DNA of 64,000 nt from Vibrio nitrifigilis. GTDB taxonomy: Bacteria; Pseudomonadota; Gammaproteobacteria; Enterobacterales; Vibrionaceae. Positions 1-7,464 of this stretch are shown here, in pieces. The translations under genes and the position numbers were made by a program. Where the stretch lies: contig NZ_JADPMR010000003.1 of assembly GCF_015686695.1 (NCBI RefSeq), forward strand, positions 1 through 64,000. The letters are read 5' to 3'. Positions within the stretch are counted from its first letter, which is position 1; each line of letters starts with the position of its first letter. A model generated the notes under the pieces. It did no database searches, was not told the DNA's origin, and saw only the letters and a program-made list of their open reading frames with translations.

Positions 1-22
1 CATAATGGGGAGGCGCAATTTT

Positions 23-55
23 GTTAGATAATTTTTAAAGACAAAATTTTCTAAC
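23..55. repeat. Inverted repeat at left edge of island
   Basis: Arms GTTAGATAATTTT (23-35) and AAAATTTTCTAAC (43-55) match as an inverted repeat at 12 of 13 positions, with the 7-base spacer TAAAGAC. The GTTAGA motif recurs at the right edge of the island (7306-7384). This may be a recombinase-binding or attachment site; that role is an inference, and no integrase gene lies in the window. Confidence 0.4.
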
Positions 56-159
56 TTATTTCTGTCCAGTTTTATGCTGATGGGACGGTGTAAAACTATA
101 GAAATATTCAGCCTACTAAAACACGCAATTGCACCAATTCATAATGGTTATCTTCAGAT

Positions 160-480
160 TTATTTATCTCTTTCTTGAAGACTGTTAATGAATTCAATTA
201 CTTGATTTCTTGCTCTTCGGATAATTTTGAAAATCGCAGTTGCTATCTCGGCAGTTGAGTCATCCTCACAAAAAAAATAGTTCAAAGGAACTCCTAGCTC
301 TTTAGCCAGCAGTTTGAGTGTCCGAACATCAGGAGTGTGCACTCCCTTTTCATATTGGTTCATTCGCGCCACTCGCTGTACCAGATTCCATACCGATACT
401 AATCCCCAGTTCTTTTGGGAGATCTTCATTTTCTTACGGGCTTCTTTGAGACGCTTTGGGATTGGGTTGTCTGTTGACAC
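160..480 (-). pseudogene. XRE-family HTH regulator with two compensating frameshifts
   Basis: This is a Cro/C1-type DNA-binding regulator of about 106 residues with a GTG start. The N-terminus (residues 1-23) and the part from residue 39 on (ending in a helical tail) read like a normal XRE protein, with the signature RMNQYEKGVHTP. Residues 24-38, which should hold the helix-turn-helix core, read NWGLVSVWNLVQRVA and make no sense for the family. Adding one A to the A-run opposite 413-416 and removing one G opposite 369-370 gives ELGISIGMESGTASA, a canonical HTH. So the gene carries a -1 then a +1 shift, and the recognition region is scrambled as written. It faces two dyad operators at 511-561 and the gene at 584, a usual layout for an autoregulated island regulator. 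It is either decayed or carries sequencing errors. Confidence 0.7.
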
Positions 481-510
481 TTATGTTTCATACTTGTTTT
501 ACTCATCAAT

Positions 511-527
511 ACTAAGATTGTCTTAGT
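511..527. promoter_or_regulatory. Dyad operator, copy 1
   Basis: Perfect inverted repeat ACTAAG-N5-CTTAGT between the divergent XRE regulator and the gene at 584. An identical dyad lies at 545-561, with a centre-to-centre distance of 34 bases, about three helical turns. It is the likely binding site of the XRE regulator (inference from position and symmetry). Confidence 0.6.
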
Positions 528-544
528 TTTACTTATTTATGTAT

Positions 545-561
545 ACTAAGCAATACTTAGT
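545..561. promoter_or_regulatory. Dyad operator, copy 2
   Basis: Second ACTAAG-N5-CTTAGT dyad, 22 bases before the start of the gene at 584. Same symmetry and arms as the copy at 511-527, with a different 5-base centre (CAATA against ATTGT). A repressor bound here would cover the start region of the rightward operon. Confidence 0.6.
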
Positions 562-583
562 TTTTGTATTGTTCGAGTAGTAA

Positions 584-1126
584 ATGAAACGTTCTCAAAA
601 GATAAACGCATATATTTATAAGTTGTTGATAGAAAAAGGATGGATGGGTTTTCCGTTGTTGAGGCTCGGGATGTTGCCCGTTTGTTCCCCGAAAGCCCTA
701 AAGACATCAATGAACTTCGTAGATTGTTATCGACAATTATTAAAGTGCATAGAAAGCAGATGGTTGCGCTGTGAAGGTTCTGGTAGAGAAAAACGATACT
801 TCAAAACGGACGAGTTTAACTCACTCTCTTTTGAGCCTCGGAAACCTAAATCACGTGTAAGAAAGAGTCGCCCAACAGTACCAGTTACAAATCAAGATAG
901 TAACGATTACTCAGAATTAACGGTTGAGCGCAACAGATTAAAGGGAGAACTGGAAGTTACTTTGGGTGAGATAGATAAGTACAAAACGTTAAAAGAACAA
1001 TATCCCGAACAATTTCAGCTTCTTGAACGTCTGAACGTTGCCGCTAACGAAAAAGCAGCTTTGTTTATGGGCAACATTAATGCAATTACGAATATGTTGA
1101 ATTCGTTGTCACATGAGAGAGCATAG
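584..1126 (+). pseudogene. Winged-helix/coiled-coil protein gene with two compensating frameshifts
   Basis: First gene of a rightward group with the helicase; I know no named family. As written it encodes 180 residues, but residues about 19-63 look unlike protein. Adding one A to the A5 run at 633-637 and removing one base near 773 restores a plausible stretch containing FSVVEARDVARLFPES and NELRRLLSTI, which looks like a winged helix-turn-helix domain. From residue 64 (EGSGREKRYFK) on, the frame is sensible again. The C-terminal half (about residues 110-175) is a helical, coiled-coil-like segment rich in Glu, Lys and Leu. The stop is one base before the likely helicase start, suggesting translational coupling. 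The same -1/+1 pattern is seen in the regulator gene to the left. Confidence 0.6.
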
Positions 1127-1127
1127 T

Positions 1128-2504
1128 ATGTTAAGGAAATGGCAAGCAGAATGTGTTGCTCAAGCGTTGGAAAAATACGAATCTGGTTCTAACCATTTCT
1201 TCTGTCAGGCGACACCAGGAGCTGGTAAAAGCATCATGTCAGCCACACTGGCTAAGACATTACTCGATAAGGGGATGATTGATCTCATTCTTTGCTTTTC
1301 ACCTTCTGTTGCTGTAGCTGATGGCATGAGGGCTACGTTTTCGATAATCATCAATTGTCCATTTAACGGAAGTCTAGGCTCAATAGGTCAGTCACTTACT
1401 TATCAGTCAATCCAGTATTTAGGCGATGACTTTTGGCGAACCATTGAAAAATATAGAGTTCTTGTCGTGTTTGATGAGATTCACCATTGTTCCGGTGATG
1501 AGCTAGACAGAGCCAACATTTGGGGACAACAAATATTGGCTCGTATACAAGGTGTTGCTACCTATACGTTAGCTCTGTCGGGAACACCCTGGCGTTCAGA
1601 TAAATTTCCGATTGTTTTGGCTGAATATAGTGATCCGGAAGGCAAGCTATTTTGTGATTATTAGTATGGTTTAGCCCAAGCTATAGCAGACAATGTCTGC
1701 CGTAAGCCGAAATTAGTTTTGGTTGATAATGAACATTTGACGATTTTAGAAGGTTCTGAGAAAAAATCATTTGCTTCTATTCTTGAGCTCCTTAAGCAAT
1801 CAAAGACGTCGTATCAGGATGTAATTCATAATACTCAAGCAATGGAGTATGTCCTCGGCTTAGGATGCCAGAAACTTAATGAAATCCGGAAAGAGTCTTT
1901 TAATGCAGGAGGTCTTGTTGTTGCGTCATCGGTGAAACATGCAAAACAAGTACAAAAAATATTGACTGAAAAATTTGGTCAGTCAGCAACGTTAGTAACC
2001 TACCATCATGATGATCCTCAATCTGAAATTAAGGCTTATCAAACAGGAACGACCCAATGGATTGTGAGTGTCGGTATGATAAGCGAAGGTACTGATATTC
2101 CCCGTCTACAAGTGTGTTGTCATATTAGCGCTGTAAAAACAGAACTTTACTTTAGACAAGTGCTTGGCCGGATATTGCGAGTCAACGATAGTCCAAATCA
2201 GCAAGCCTGGCTTTATACGTTTGCAGAGCAGAATTTAATTGAATATGCGGAGCGTATAGAGCATGACATTCCTGAAACCTGTCTCTTTGCCAAAATTGGT
2301 AAAGAAGAGTATATCCCAGAGTTACAAGCAACAAATCAATGCGGTGAAGTTGAATCTGTGCCCGCAAAAATTATCAAAGGATATAGCCAGTTAGATTGGG
2401 GAATTCAATCCAAATCTATCTCATCAGGTCGTGGGGCTGACGATATTTTTGATGAAATTTGGTTGGGACGATTTCGTGAACGTGTAGTTTCAGCGTTTTT
2501 ATAA
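1128..2504 (+). pseudogene. DEAD/DEAH-box helicase (ResIII-like), interrupted by in-frame amber codon
   Basis: Superfamily 2 helicase/ATPase of 458 codons counted from the ATG at 1128. Visible motifs: Walker A TPGAGKS (residues 29-35), DEIH Walker B (116-119), SGTPWR motif III-like, SEGTDIP motif V-like and QVLGRILR motif VI (from residue 344). A TAG codon at 1662-1664 (codon 179) stops translation between the two RecA-like lobes. The frame continues unchanged on both sides (CDY-stop-YGLAQAIAD), so this is a point nonsense mutation, not an indel; CAG (Gln) is one transition away. The 3' end looks complete. A separate product from a TTG near 1719 would lack the ATP-binding lobe and is unlikely to work. 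Related helicases occur in accessory islands of Vibrio; the precise role is unknown. Confidence 0.8.
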
Positions 2505-2549
2505 TCGGCGATGATATTTCATCAAGCAATATGCTTCTAAGGAGTTGAT

Positions 2550-2855
2550 ATGTTCTACATTGGTGTTAGCCATTATTATGCGACGGGTGAAGGCGTAACG
2601 ATTTATGTTGCTAGCGGTAGCGAAAAATCAATACGCGCATCGATTCCTGAGTATTTTCATCCAGGACTCACTATTTTAACCCCCGCAGAGTGGCTAAAAG
2701 CCGCAACTGGAGACTGTGTGGATGAATACCACCAATCGGATGCGGAGGTTCTTAAAACCTATTTACCAATGTTATGGCAGCAAATTGAAGAAAGAGCATT
2801 GGAAAGAGGGTGTTATCTGGATTTTTTCATGAAGCACCACTTCAACTATGCCTGA
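2550..2855 (+). CDS. Hypothetical protein, 101 residues
   Basis: Small soluble protein with start MFYIGVSHYY preceded by an AAGGAG ribosome-binding site (about 2538-2543). It has many aromatic residues and acidic stretches and no signal peptide or membrane segment. It follows the broken helicase by 45 bases and precedes another unknown gene by 19 bases, so the three are probably co-transcribed. I do not recognise the family and assign no function. Confidence 0.6.
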   Translation: MFYIGVSHYYATGEGVTIYVASGSEKSIRASIPEYFHPGLTILTPAEWLKAATGDCVDEYHQSDAEVLKTYLPMLWQQIEERALERGCYLDFFMKHHFNYA

Positions 2856-2874
2856 TGTGAATTAGAGGGTATCA

Positions 2875-3366
2875 ATGAAGATTTTATATTTCGACATGCT
2901 TAGTTTGTTCTATTCGAATGAATATTTTCACCGTAATGCAAGTGTACATACCAAGTATAAAGAATGGTTTAATACTCGAACAAAGACACTTTTAGAAATG
3001 GTAGAACCGGATTCTCAAGCTATCGGCAATCTAAGAGATGCAGCGTTAGAATCAGGGCTATTACTTTACCCTTTGGGGAGCTGCTACGACCGAGAATATC
3101 TTATTGAACATGGTGTGTTTACTGGCGATGAATTAGCCCCTGAGACTGAATTGCCCTTCAGAACGCATATGGACGACAACAATTCAGTCCGTCAGATGTT
3201 AGCCCATGCTCACAGTCTAAACGCCCAATGGTACGTCTGTGGTGATGTCGGCTCTGAAGAGCTATTACAACATTATCCGGATCGTTACTTACGTTCAGAG
3301 CTTGGAAAGGGCGTTACTAATGAACTGATTTCTAAAATACGCGGCTTGGAATCAGCGGACTATTAA
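2875..3366 (+). CDS. Hypothetical protein, possibly degenerate HAD-like
   Basis: A 163-residue soluble protein. The beginning (MKILYFDMLSLFYS) sits where HAD-superfamily proteins carry motif I (hydrophobic strand, then DxD), but the second Asp is missing. The middle (SGLLLYPLGSC) and end (WYVCGDVGSEELLQHYPDRYL, then GVTNELISKI) resemble the strand-loop layout of small HAD proteins found near RNA-repair genes. If related, the catalytic residues are degenerate. This is a weak pattern match and I would not transfer function from it. It sits between small unknown genes in the same orientation. Confidence 0.5.
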   Translation: MKILYFDMLSLFYSNEYFHRNASVHTKYKEWFNTRTKTLLEMVEPDSQAIGNLRDAALESGLLLYPLGSCYDREYLIEHGVFTGDELAPETELPFRTHMDDNNSVRQMLAHAHSLNAQWYVCGDVGSEELLQHYPDRYLRSELGKGVTNELISKIRGLESADY

Positions 3367-3388
3367 TTAACTGACTGGGGCAATACCG

Positions 3389-3688
3389 ATGCTTTTGAAA
3401 AAGAGACACACTATAGACCAGATAGCTGCTTCTATCAAAAGCAGAAATAACGTTGATGATTTCCCTTCTCTTGAAAGACTAAAGTTGTACGAACAGTGGA
3501 AATCAGGAACCGCTAAAAAGGTACTTGATGGCATTTTGTTATATCAAGAAAAGCGCACAGAGATTGAACTGCAAGAAGTTGAGCAAACGATTGCTGATAC
3601 ATACAAAATACAGCTGGTATCGTTTGGGGTGAAAGTTGCAGCAGTTTTTTATGTAAACTCAGCTATATACATAATTCAAATCATATAG
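3389..3688 (+). CDS. Hypothetical protein with hydrophobic C-terminus
   Basis: A 99-residue protein, 22 bases after the previous gene. The N-terminal two thirds are charged and helical (KKRHTIDQIAASIKSRN and EKRTEIELQEVEQTIAD). The last 25 residues are hydrophobic (FGVKVAAVFYVNSAIYIIQII) and could form a C-terminal membrane anchor. No family recognised. It is the last rightward gene before the convergent gene at 3724. Confidence 0.45.
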   Translation: MLLKKRHTIDQIAASIKSRNNVDDFPSLERLKLYEQWKSGTAKKVLDGILLYQEKRTEIELQEVEQTIADTYKIQLVSFGVKVAAVFYVNSAIYIIQII

Positions 3689-3723
3689 ATAAACGAAAAT
3701 GGCTTGTATTTTTCTCTCGAGAT

Positions 3724-4020
3724 TCAACCCAACATACTTAACCGTTTGATATTAGATATTCCAGATTCCATTTTCTGTCTTGCTGATGAATTAGCGCTAT
3801 GAACCCGTATAACCGGTGGTTGAAAACCTTGTGTTGCAACCGCCTCTTCAATCCACAAAACCACATCATAGCCAGTACCATGAGCATCATCTCCTAGATC
3901 ATGATCTAGGCTGACTTCAGTCACCTTTCCTTGCTGTAGCAAGGCGATAGCTTCTTCAGGCCAGTAAACCCGATGCCATCCTTTCGGAGTTGACCGTTCA
4001 TCATCAAGGTAAACCTTCAT
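3724..4020 (-). CDS. Cyclic-phosphate processing receiver-domain protein
   Basis: A 98-residue single-domain protein. It begins MKVYLDDERSTPKGW and carries SLDHDLGDDAHGTGYDV and the IRVHSANSSARQKM segment near the end. These are the hallmarks of the stand-alone receiver-like family named cyclic-phosphate processing receiver domain (cREC), predicted in the literature on RNA-based conflicts to act on RNA ends bearing 2',3'-cyclic phosphate. The acidic clusters and the two His residues would form the predicted active site. It is transcribed divergently from the ATPase/nuclease candidate at 4447, with a 426-base gap holding a decayed antitoxin gene. Family assignment is fairly secure from the motif pattern; biochemical function is predicted only. 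Confidence 0.75.
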   Translation of the reverse strand: MKVYLDDERSTPKGWHRVYWPEEAIALLQQGKVTEVSLDHDLGDDAHGTGYDVVLWIEEAVATQGFQPPVIRVHSANSSARQKMESGISNIKRLSMLG

Positions 4021-4091
4021 ACTAAATCCTTAATTTTATGGATGTTGACTTAAATTAATCCGAAGTTAGTACTTTTACAACAAGCAGTTAG

Positions 4092-4187
4092 ATGAATACG
4101 CCTTTGCCCAGTACGCCCGAAATTAATGATATTAAACAACTAGCTTCTTTTGTTTAAGCATATGAAGAAGAACACTATCCAATATAA
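4092..4187 (+). pseudogene. Remnant of HigA-like antitoxin gene
   Basis: Reading from the ATG at 4092 gives about 21 residues (ending DIKQLASFV), a stop at 4155, then AYEEEHYPI and a second stop at 4185. The segment AxFVxAYEEEHYPI is typical of the start of HigA/XRE-type antitoxins encoded downstream of HigB-type toxins. The rest of the gene (DNA-binding part) and any toxin gene are absent. This is a short match, so identity is tentative, but the two in-frame stops and lost 3' part show decay. Confidence 0.45.
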
Positions 4188-4360
4188 TTTGCTGAAAAAT
4201 ATAACACTCATCTTTTCAGCTCCGTACTGATGGGACAGCCAGCTTAAATGAATCTATTCAGAGACGTGACAGTTTGATCTTGGCTGGCACGAATGTGCCC
4301 CGAAACTTGTCATAGCTAATACTTGATTATGAGGAGTCAATGTGTCGAAGGCGTTCTCAG

Positions 4361-4387
4361 TTGGATTATGAGGATTTGAGCTATAAT
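4361..4387 (+). promoter_or_regulatory. Probable promoter of the ATPase gene
   Basis: A perfect TATAAT -10 hexamer lies at 4382-4387, 60 bases before the ATG. A -35-like TTGGAT lies at 4361-4366, with a short 15-base spacer. The repeated GATTATGAGGA overlaps the spacer and could bind a regulator. The -10 is convincing; the -35 is less so. Confidence 0.4.
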
Positions 4388-4446
4388 CAGTTTTTCATTA
4401 ATAATATGCAATATCATGGATATTCACATCAGCGAAGGAAGTATCT

Positions 4447-7005
4447 ATGCCAATTGCAACAAAAATCTGTGACCTAATAAACAGTAAAGGAAAGCCTGAT
4501 TGGTGGAGGTACACTCTAAACCAAGCATTGGTTTTAGGCGAACTATCACATCAAGAACTCGAAACTGCTTACATACTTGCAAAGATGGAGTTTGGTTTAG
4601 AAGACAAAAGTCCAGATTACGAAATATTAACTCAGCAAGCTAAAGCAACTGGATATCATGCAGAAACTGAAGAAAACAAACTTATTTCTGTTGGTAATGC
4701 TTTAAACATATCAACACTTGCTGCGGAGAAAAAAATCGAGTTTTCACCGAAAGGGTTAACTGTTATTTATGGTAACAACGGAGCTGGGAAGTCGAGTTAT
4801 GCCAAGATATTGAAGAATGCCTGCTTAACAAGGGGGGAAGCTCCTGCTCTAAAACATAACGTCTTCGCTGCCAAAATTGGAATACCATCGGCAGAAATTC
4901 AAATAGAGTCAAATGGTAAACCAGAATTGGTGATATGGAACAATCAATTGGAGCCAGACCCTCGTCTTAAATCTATTCGAGTATTTGACTCACAATCATC
5001 AATTCACTATCTGTCTAAAACTGATACTTTGGACTTCAAACCAGCGGCTTTGAAGCTATTAGATGAGTTGCTCAAAGTGAGTAGCTTCATCGCGGATAAG
5101 GCGAAAAAGGAAGAGACCTCTTGTATACCCATCCATGTTCTTCCGCAAATGAATATAGGAACAACACCAAGCAAACTAGTCATAAGCTCACAGTTAAAAC
5201 CTGAGAACGTAGATTTATTGTGTGCTACTCAAAAAGAACTGTCTGAATTACAAGAATTGAGAAAAGAAGTTATTGAACTGACTAATAATTCTCCTCAAAC
5301 ACTTAAAGACCGATATCAAAAAAGAAGACTTCGGGCTGTGCCGCTTCAAAAGTTCTTACAAAATCTAGTAGATACACTAAATCTAAAGTCGGTGGAACAG
5401 TATAAGGCTGTATACAGCAAAAAAGAACAAACCAAGTTAGCTGCGGCTGAGTTAAGTTCTGTAACATTTTCTCAATTACCAGTATCGAATATAGGTTCCG
5501 AACAATGGCTTACGATGTGGAACGCGGCCAAACTATTCATTGAAAATGCAGAACAAAATAAGACATTTCCACTACAGGAAGGTGACCACTGCCCAACATG
5601 CCTACAGGAAATTGATAATACAACAGCATCTCGATTAGCTTCTTTCGATACTTACCTTCGCAGTGAGTTGCAAAAAGAAGCAGATGCTGCATTGAAAAAT
5701 TGGAATACAGAACTTAAGAAAATTAAGGACTTAAGTTTTTCTACTATTCCATATGACGCCATTCTCAATGAAATCAAAGAGAAGGATGCAGAGTTAGGTA
5801 CGCAGTTTGATACGCTGATTCTAACACTTAAAACTAGGTCTGATAGCTTGTTACAAGACACCCCTGTATTTAAACAAGAGGAAATAAATTCAGTAGCGCT
5901 TACACGGTTAAACTCCTACATAACTAAATTGGAGGAAGCAGAGAAAGCTGTACTGAATGACGAAGCAAAAGCTGCTGCAATTAAGGTTAAACAGCAGAGA
6001 ATCTTTGAGATTGAAGACAAAGAGAAAATCTTAGCGGTCAAAGAGCAAATTAAAGCTGAAATTGCGAAAGCTAAGCAAAGAGACGCCTATGATAAGGTTA
6101 AGCGATCCACTTCTACAACTGCTATCACGAGGTTAAATAACGAGATATGTAGCTCTGGTTCGATAGGACGGATGCAAGAGTTTTTCAATAGTGAGCTAGA
6201 AAAATTAGGTTTTAACCACTTCAAAATTAATGCTCTCACGAAAGGTGTTAAAGGGAACCAAAACTTCAGTATTCAGCTTTCAGATAACAATACAAACATT
6301 ATCGATATTGCAAGTGAAGGAGAGCAAAAGTGTATATCTTTAGCGAGCTTCTTTGCGGAGTTAGCTACCGATAGCAGAAAGTCTGCAATCATCTTTGATG
6401 ATCCCGTAAATTCTCTTGATCACATATGGAGGCTGAGATTCGCAACAAGAATCGTTGAGGAAGCAAAATCAAGACAAGTAATCGTATTTACTCATGACTT
6501 ACCTTTCATGAAAATGATTCAAGAGACTGCTGACGATGTAACTATTAGAGCGGTTACTAGAAATAAGAGTGTTACAGGTATTCCTCTCGATGCTCCACCT
6601 TGGGACGCTTTAAAAACACAAAGCAGAATAGGTTTTCTCAAAGATAGGTTAGTCAGAGCTAGAAAAGCAGCCAACGTATCCATAGAAGACTATCAGCATC
6701 AAGCAGGCTTTATCTATGGGAAAATGCGAGAAACTTGGGAAAGGCTTGTCGAAGAATGGCTGATTCGTGGTGTTGTTGAGCGTTTCAATAGGGAAGTAAA
6801 AACCCAGAGTTGCAGATACCTAACTGATATTACTGACCTAGATGTTGAAACCATTAATACTGCTATGAGCAAGTGCAGTACATATATGCACGGACATGAT
6901 ATGGCAGAGGAAGTCGCTGGTGCATTTCCAGATATTGATGAATTGGAAAAAGATGTAGCAGACCTGGATGAGTACTTTACTAACCTGAAAAAACGAAGAA
7001 AATAA
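4447..7005 (+). CDS. ABC-type ATPase with zinc-hook motif and PrrC/RloC-like C-terminus
   Basis: Intact 852-residue AAA_13-type protein. Order of parts: N-terminal domain (1-85); Walker A GNNGAGKSS (109-117); long coiled-coil middle with CPTC (Cys382, Cys385), a possible zinc hook as in Rad50 and RloC; ABC signature SEGEQ (623-627); Walker B IIFDDP (649-653); H-loop His683. The C-terminal 130 residues contain MRETWERLVEE (from Met760) and YMHGHD (813-818). Arg761 and Glu765 with His815 or His817 could be the Arg-Glu-His triad of PrrC/RloC anticodon nucleases, where Arg and Glu are also four residues apart. This would make it an ATP-gated RNase that shuts down translation during phage infection. 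The ATPase parts are certain; nuclease activity is inferred. It is monocistronic with its own promoter and a hairpin after the stop. Confidence 0.8.
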   Translation: MPIATKICDLINSKGKPDWWRYTLNQALVLGELSHQELETAYILAKMEFGLEDKSPDYEILTQQAKATGYHAETEENKLISVGNALNISTLAAEKKIEFSPKGLTVIYGNNGAGKSSYAKILKNACLTRGEAPALKHNVFAAKIGIPSAEIQIESNGKPELVIWNNQLEPDPRLKSIRVFDSQSSIHYLSKTDTLDFKPAALKLLDELLKVSSFIADKAKKEETSCIPIHVLPQMNIGTTPSKLVISSQLKPENVDLLCATQKELSELQELRKEVIELTNNSPQTLKDRYQKRRLRAVPLQKFLQNLVDTLNLKSVEQYKAVYSKKEQTKLAAAELSSVTFSQLPVSNIGSEQWLTMWNAAKLFIENAEQNKTFPLQEGDHCPTCLQEIDNTTASRLASFDTYLRSELQKEADAALKNWNTELKKIKDLSFSTIPYDAILNEIKEKDAELGTQFDTLILTLKTRSDSLLQDTPVFKQEEINSVALTRLNSYITKLEEAEKAVLNDEAKAAAIKVKQQRIFEIEDKEKILAVKEQIKAEIAKAKQRDAYDKVKRSTSTTAITRLNNEICSSGSIGRMQEFFNSELEKLGFNHFKINALTKGVKGNQNFSIQLSDNNTNIIDIASEGEQKCISLASFFAELATDSRKSAIIFDDPVNSLDHIWRLRFATRIVEEAKSRQVIVFTHDLPFMKMIQETADDVTIRAVTRNKSVTGIPLDAPPWDALKTQSRIGFLKDRLVRARKAANVSIEDYQHQAGFIYGKMRETWERLVEEWLIRGVVERFNREVKTQSCRYLTDITDLDVETINTAMSKCSTYMHGHDMAEEVAGAFPDIDELEKDVADLDEYFTNLKKRRK

Positions 7006-7014
7006 ATGTTTGAA

Positions 7015-7042
7015 CAGGAGATATAGCCCCCTATGTCTCCTG
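7015..7042 (+). terminator. Hairpin after ATPase gene, terminator-like
   Basis: A 12-bp stem (one G-U pair) runs from CAGGAGA at 7015 to TCTCCTG ending at 7042, closed by a CCCC loop, 10 bases after the stop codon. The following T-tract is weak, so termination efficiency is uncertain. Confidence 0.5.
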
Positions 7043-7464
7043 TTATCACCTGTCTTGCTTTTATCTGCACCAGTATAGTTGCATAGTTAATTTGGTCACT
7101 AGAATAGATATTTTGTAATACCATTGGTAACCCATGAAGTGCTAATTTAGGTGTGGTGACCATCTAATTAGTTATCTAGGAAGCAACAGAACCTGATATT
7201 CTCAGAATGACTTCCCAATGGCAAAAACTTAGATAAACTGTTAAACAGAGTTACAAAAGAAACTGATCTAATTTTTTCCGTTTATTAATAAGATAAATGC
7301 AAAAAGTTAGATTTTAGAGGGGAAAGTTAGATATTTTTTGTGTAACCCTTGTGTGTAAAGGGATTCCTAACTTTTTCATCTAACTTTATGTTAAGGGTGT
7401 TTTTTTGTATTTCTATCATAATATTTATAGGCCTTACCGTAGCAAGTCCTAAACTCATTCATAC
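7043..7464. other. Gene-free right flank of island
   Basis: No coding sequence is visible in these 422 bases. The right part (7306-7384) holds a cluster of GTTAG/CTAAC motifs. Between them and the dsbC stop (7465) lies ordinary AT-rich sequence. The recJ gene that I would expect after dsbC in vibrios is absent here, so the island or a rearrangement begins in this gap. Confidence 0.5.
7306..7384. repeat. GTTAG/CTAAC repeat cluster at right edge of island
   Basis: Two direct GTTAGAT motifs start at 7306 and 7326 (20 bases apart). Two inverted CTAAC motifs lie at 7367-7371 and 7380-7384. The copy GTTAGATATTTTTT (7326-7339) resembles the left-edge arm GTTAGATAATTTTT (23-36). The layout resembles core- and arm-type recombinase sites at an attachment site, but this is inference. 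Confidence 0.4.

Larger units (their letters stand above)
4021..4446. other. Intergenic region between cREC gene and ATPase gene
   Basis: This 426-base gap separates two divergent genes. It contains the HigA-like remnant (4092-4187), a CTGATGGGAC segment with flanks resembling 55-115 (see findings), a directly repeated GATTATGAGGA (4325-4335 and 4364-4374), and a likely promoter for the ATPase gene (4361-4387). No other gene is visible. Confidence 0.5.

Noticed and set aside
1719..2504. Separate functional gene for the C-terminal helicase half
   Set aside because: It would need a TTG start without a clear ribosome-binding site and would lack the ATP-binding lobe; the frame is continuous with the upstream part apart from the amber codon.
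4323..4376. CRISPR-like or tandem repeat
   Set aside because: GATTATGAGGA occurs only twice; there is no array and no cas gene.
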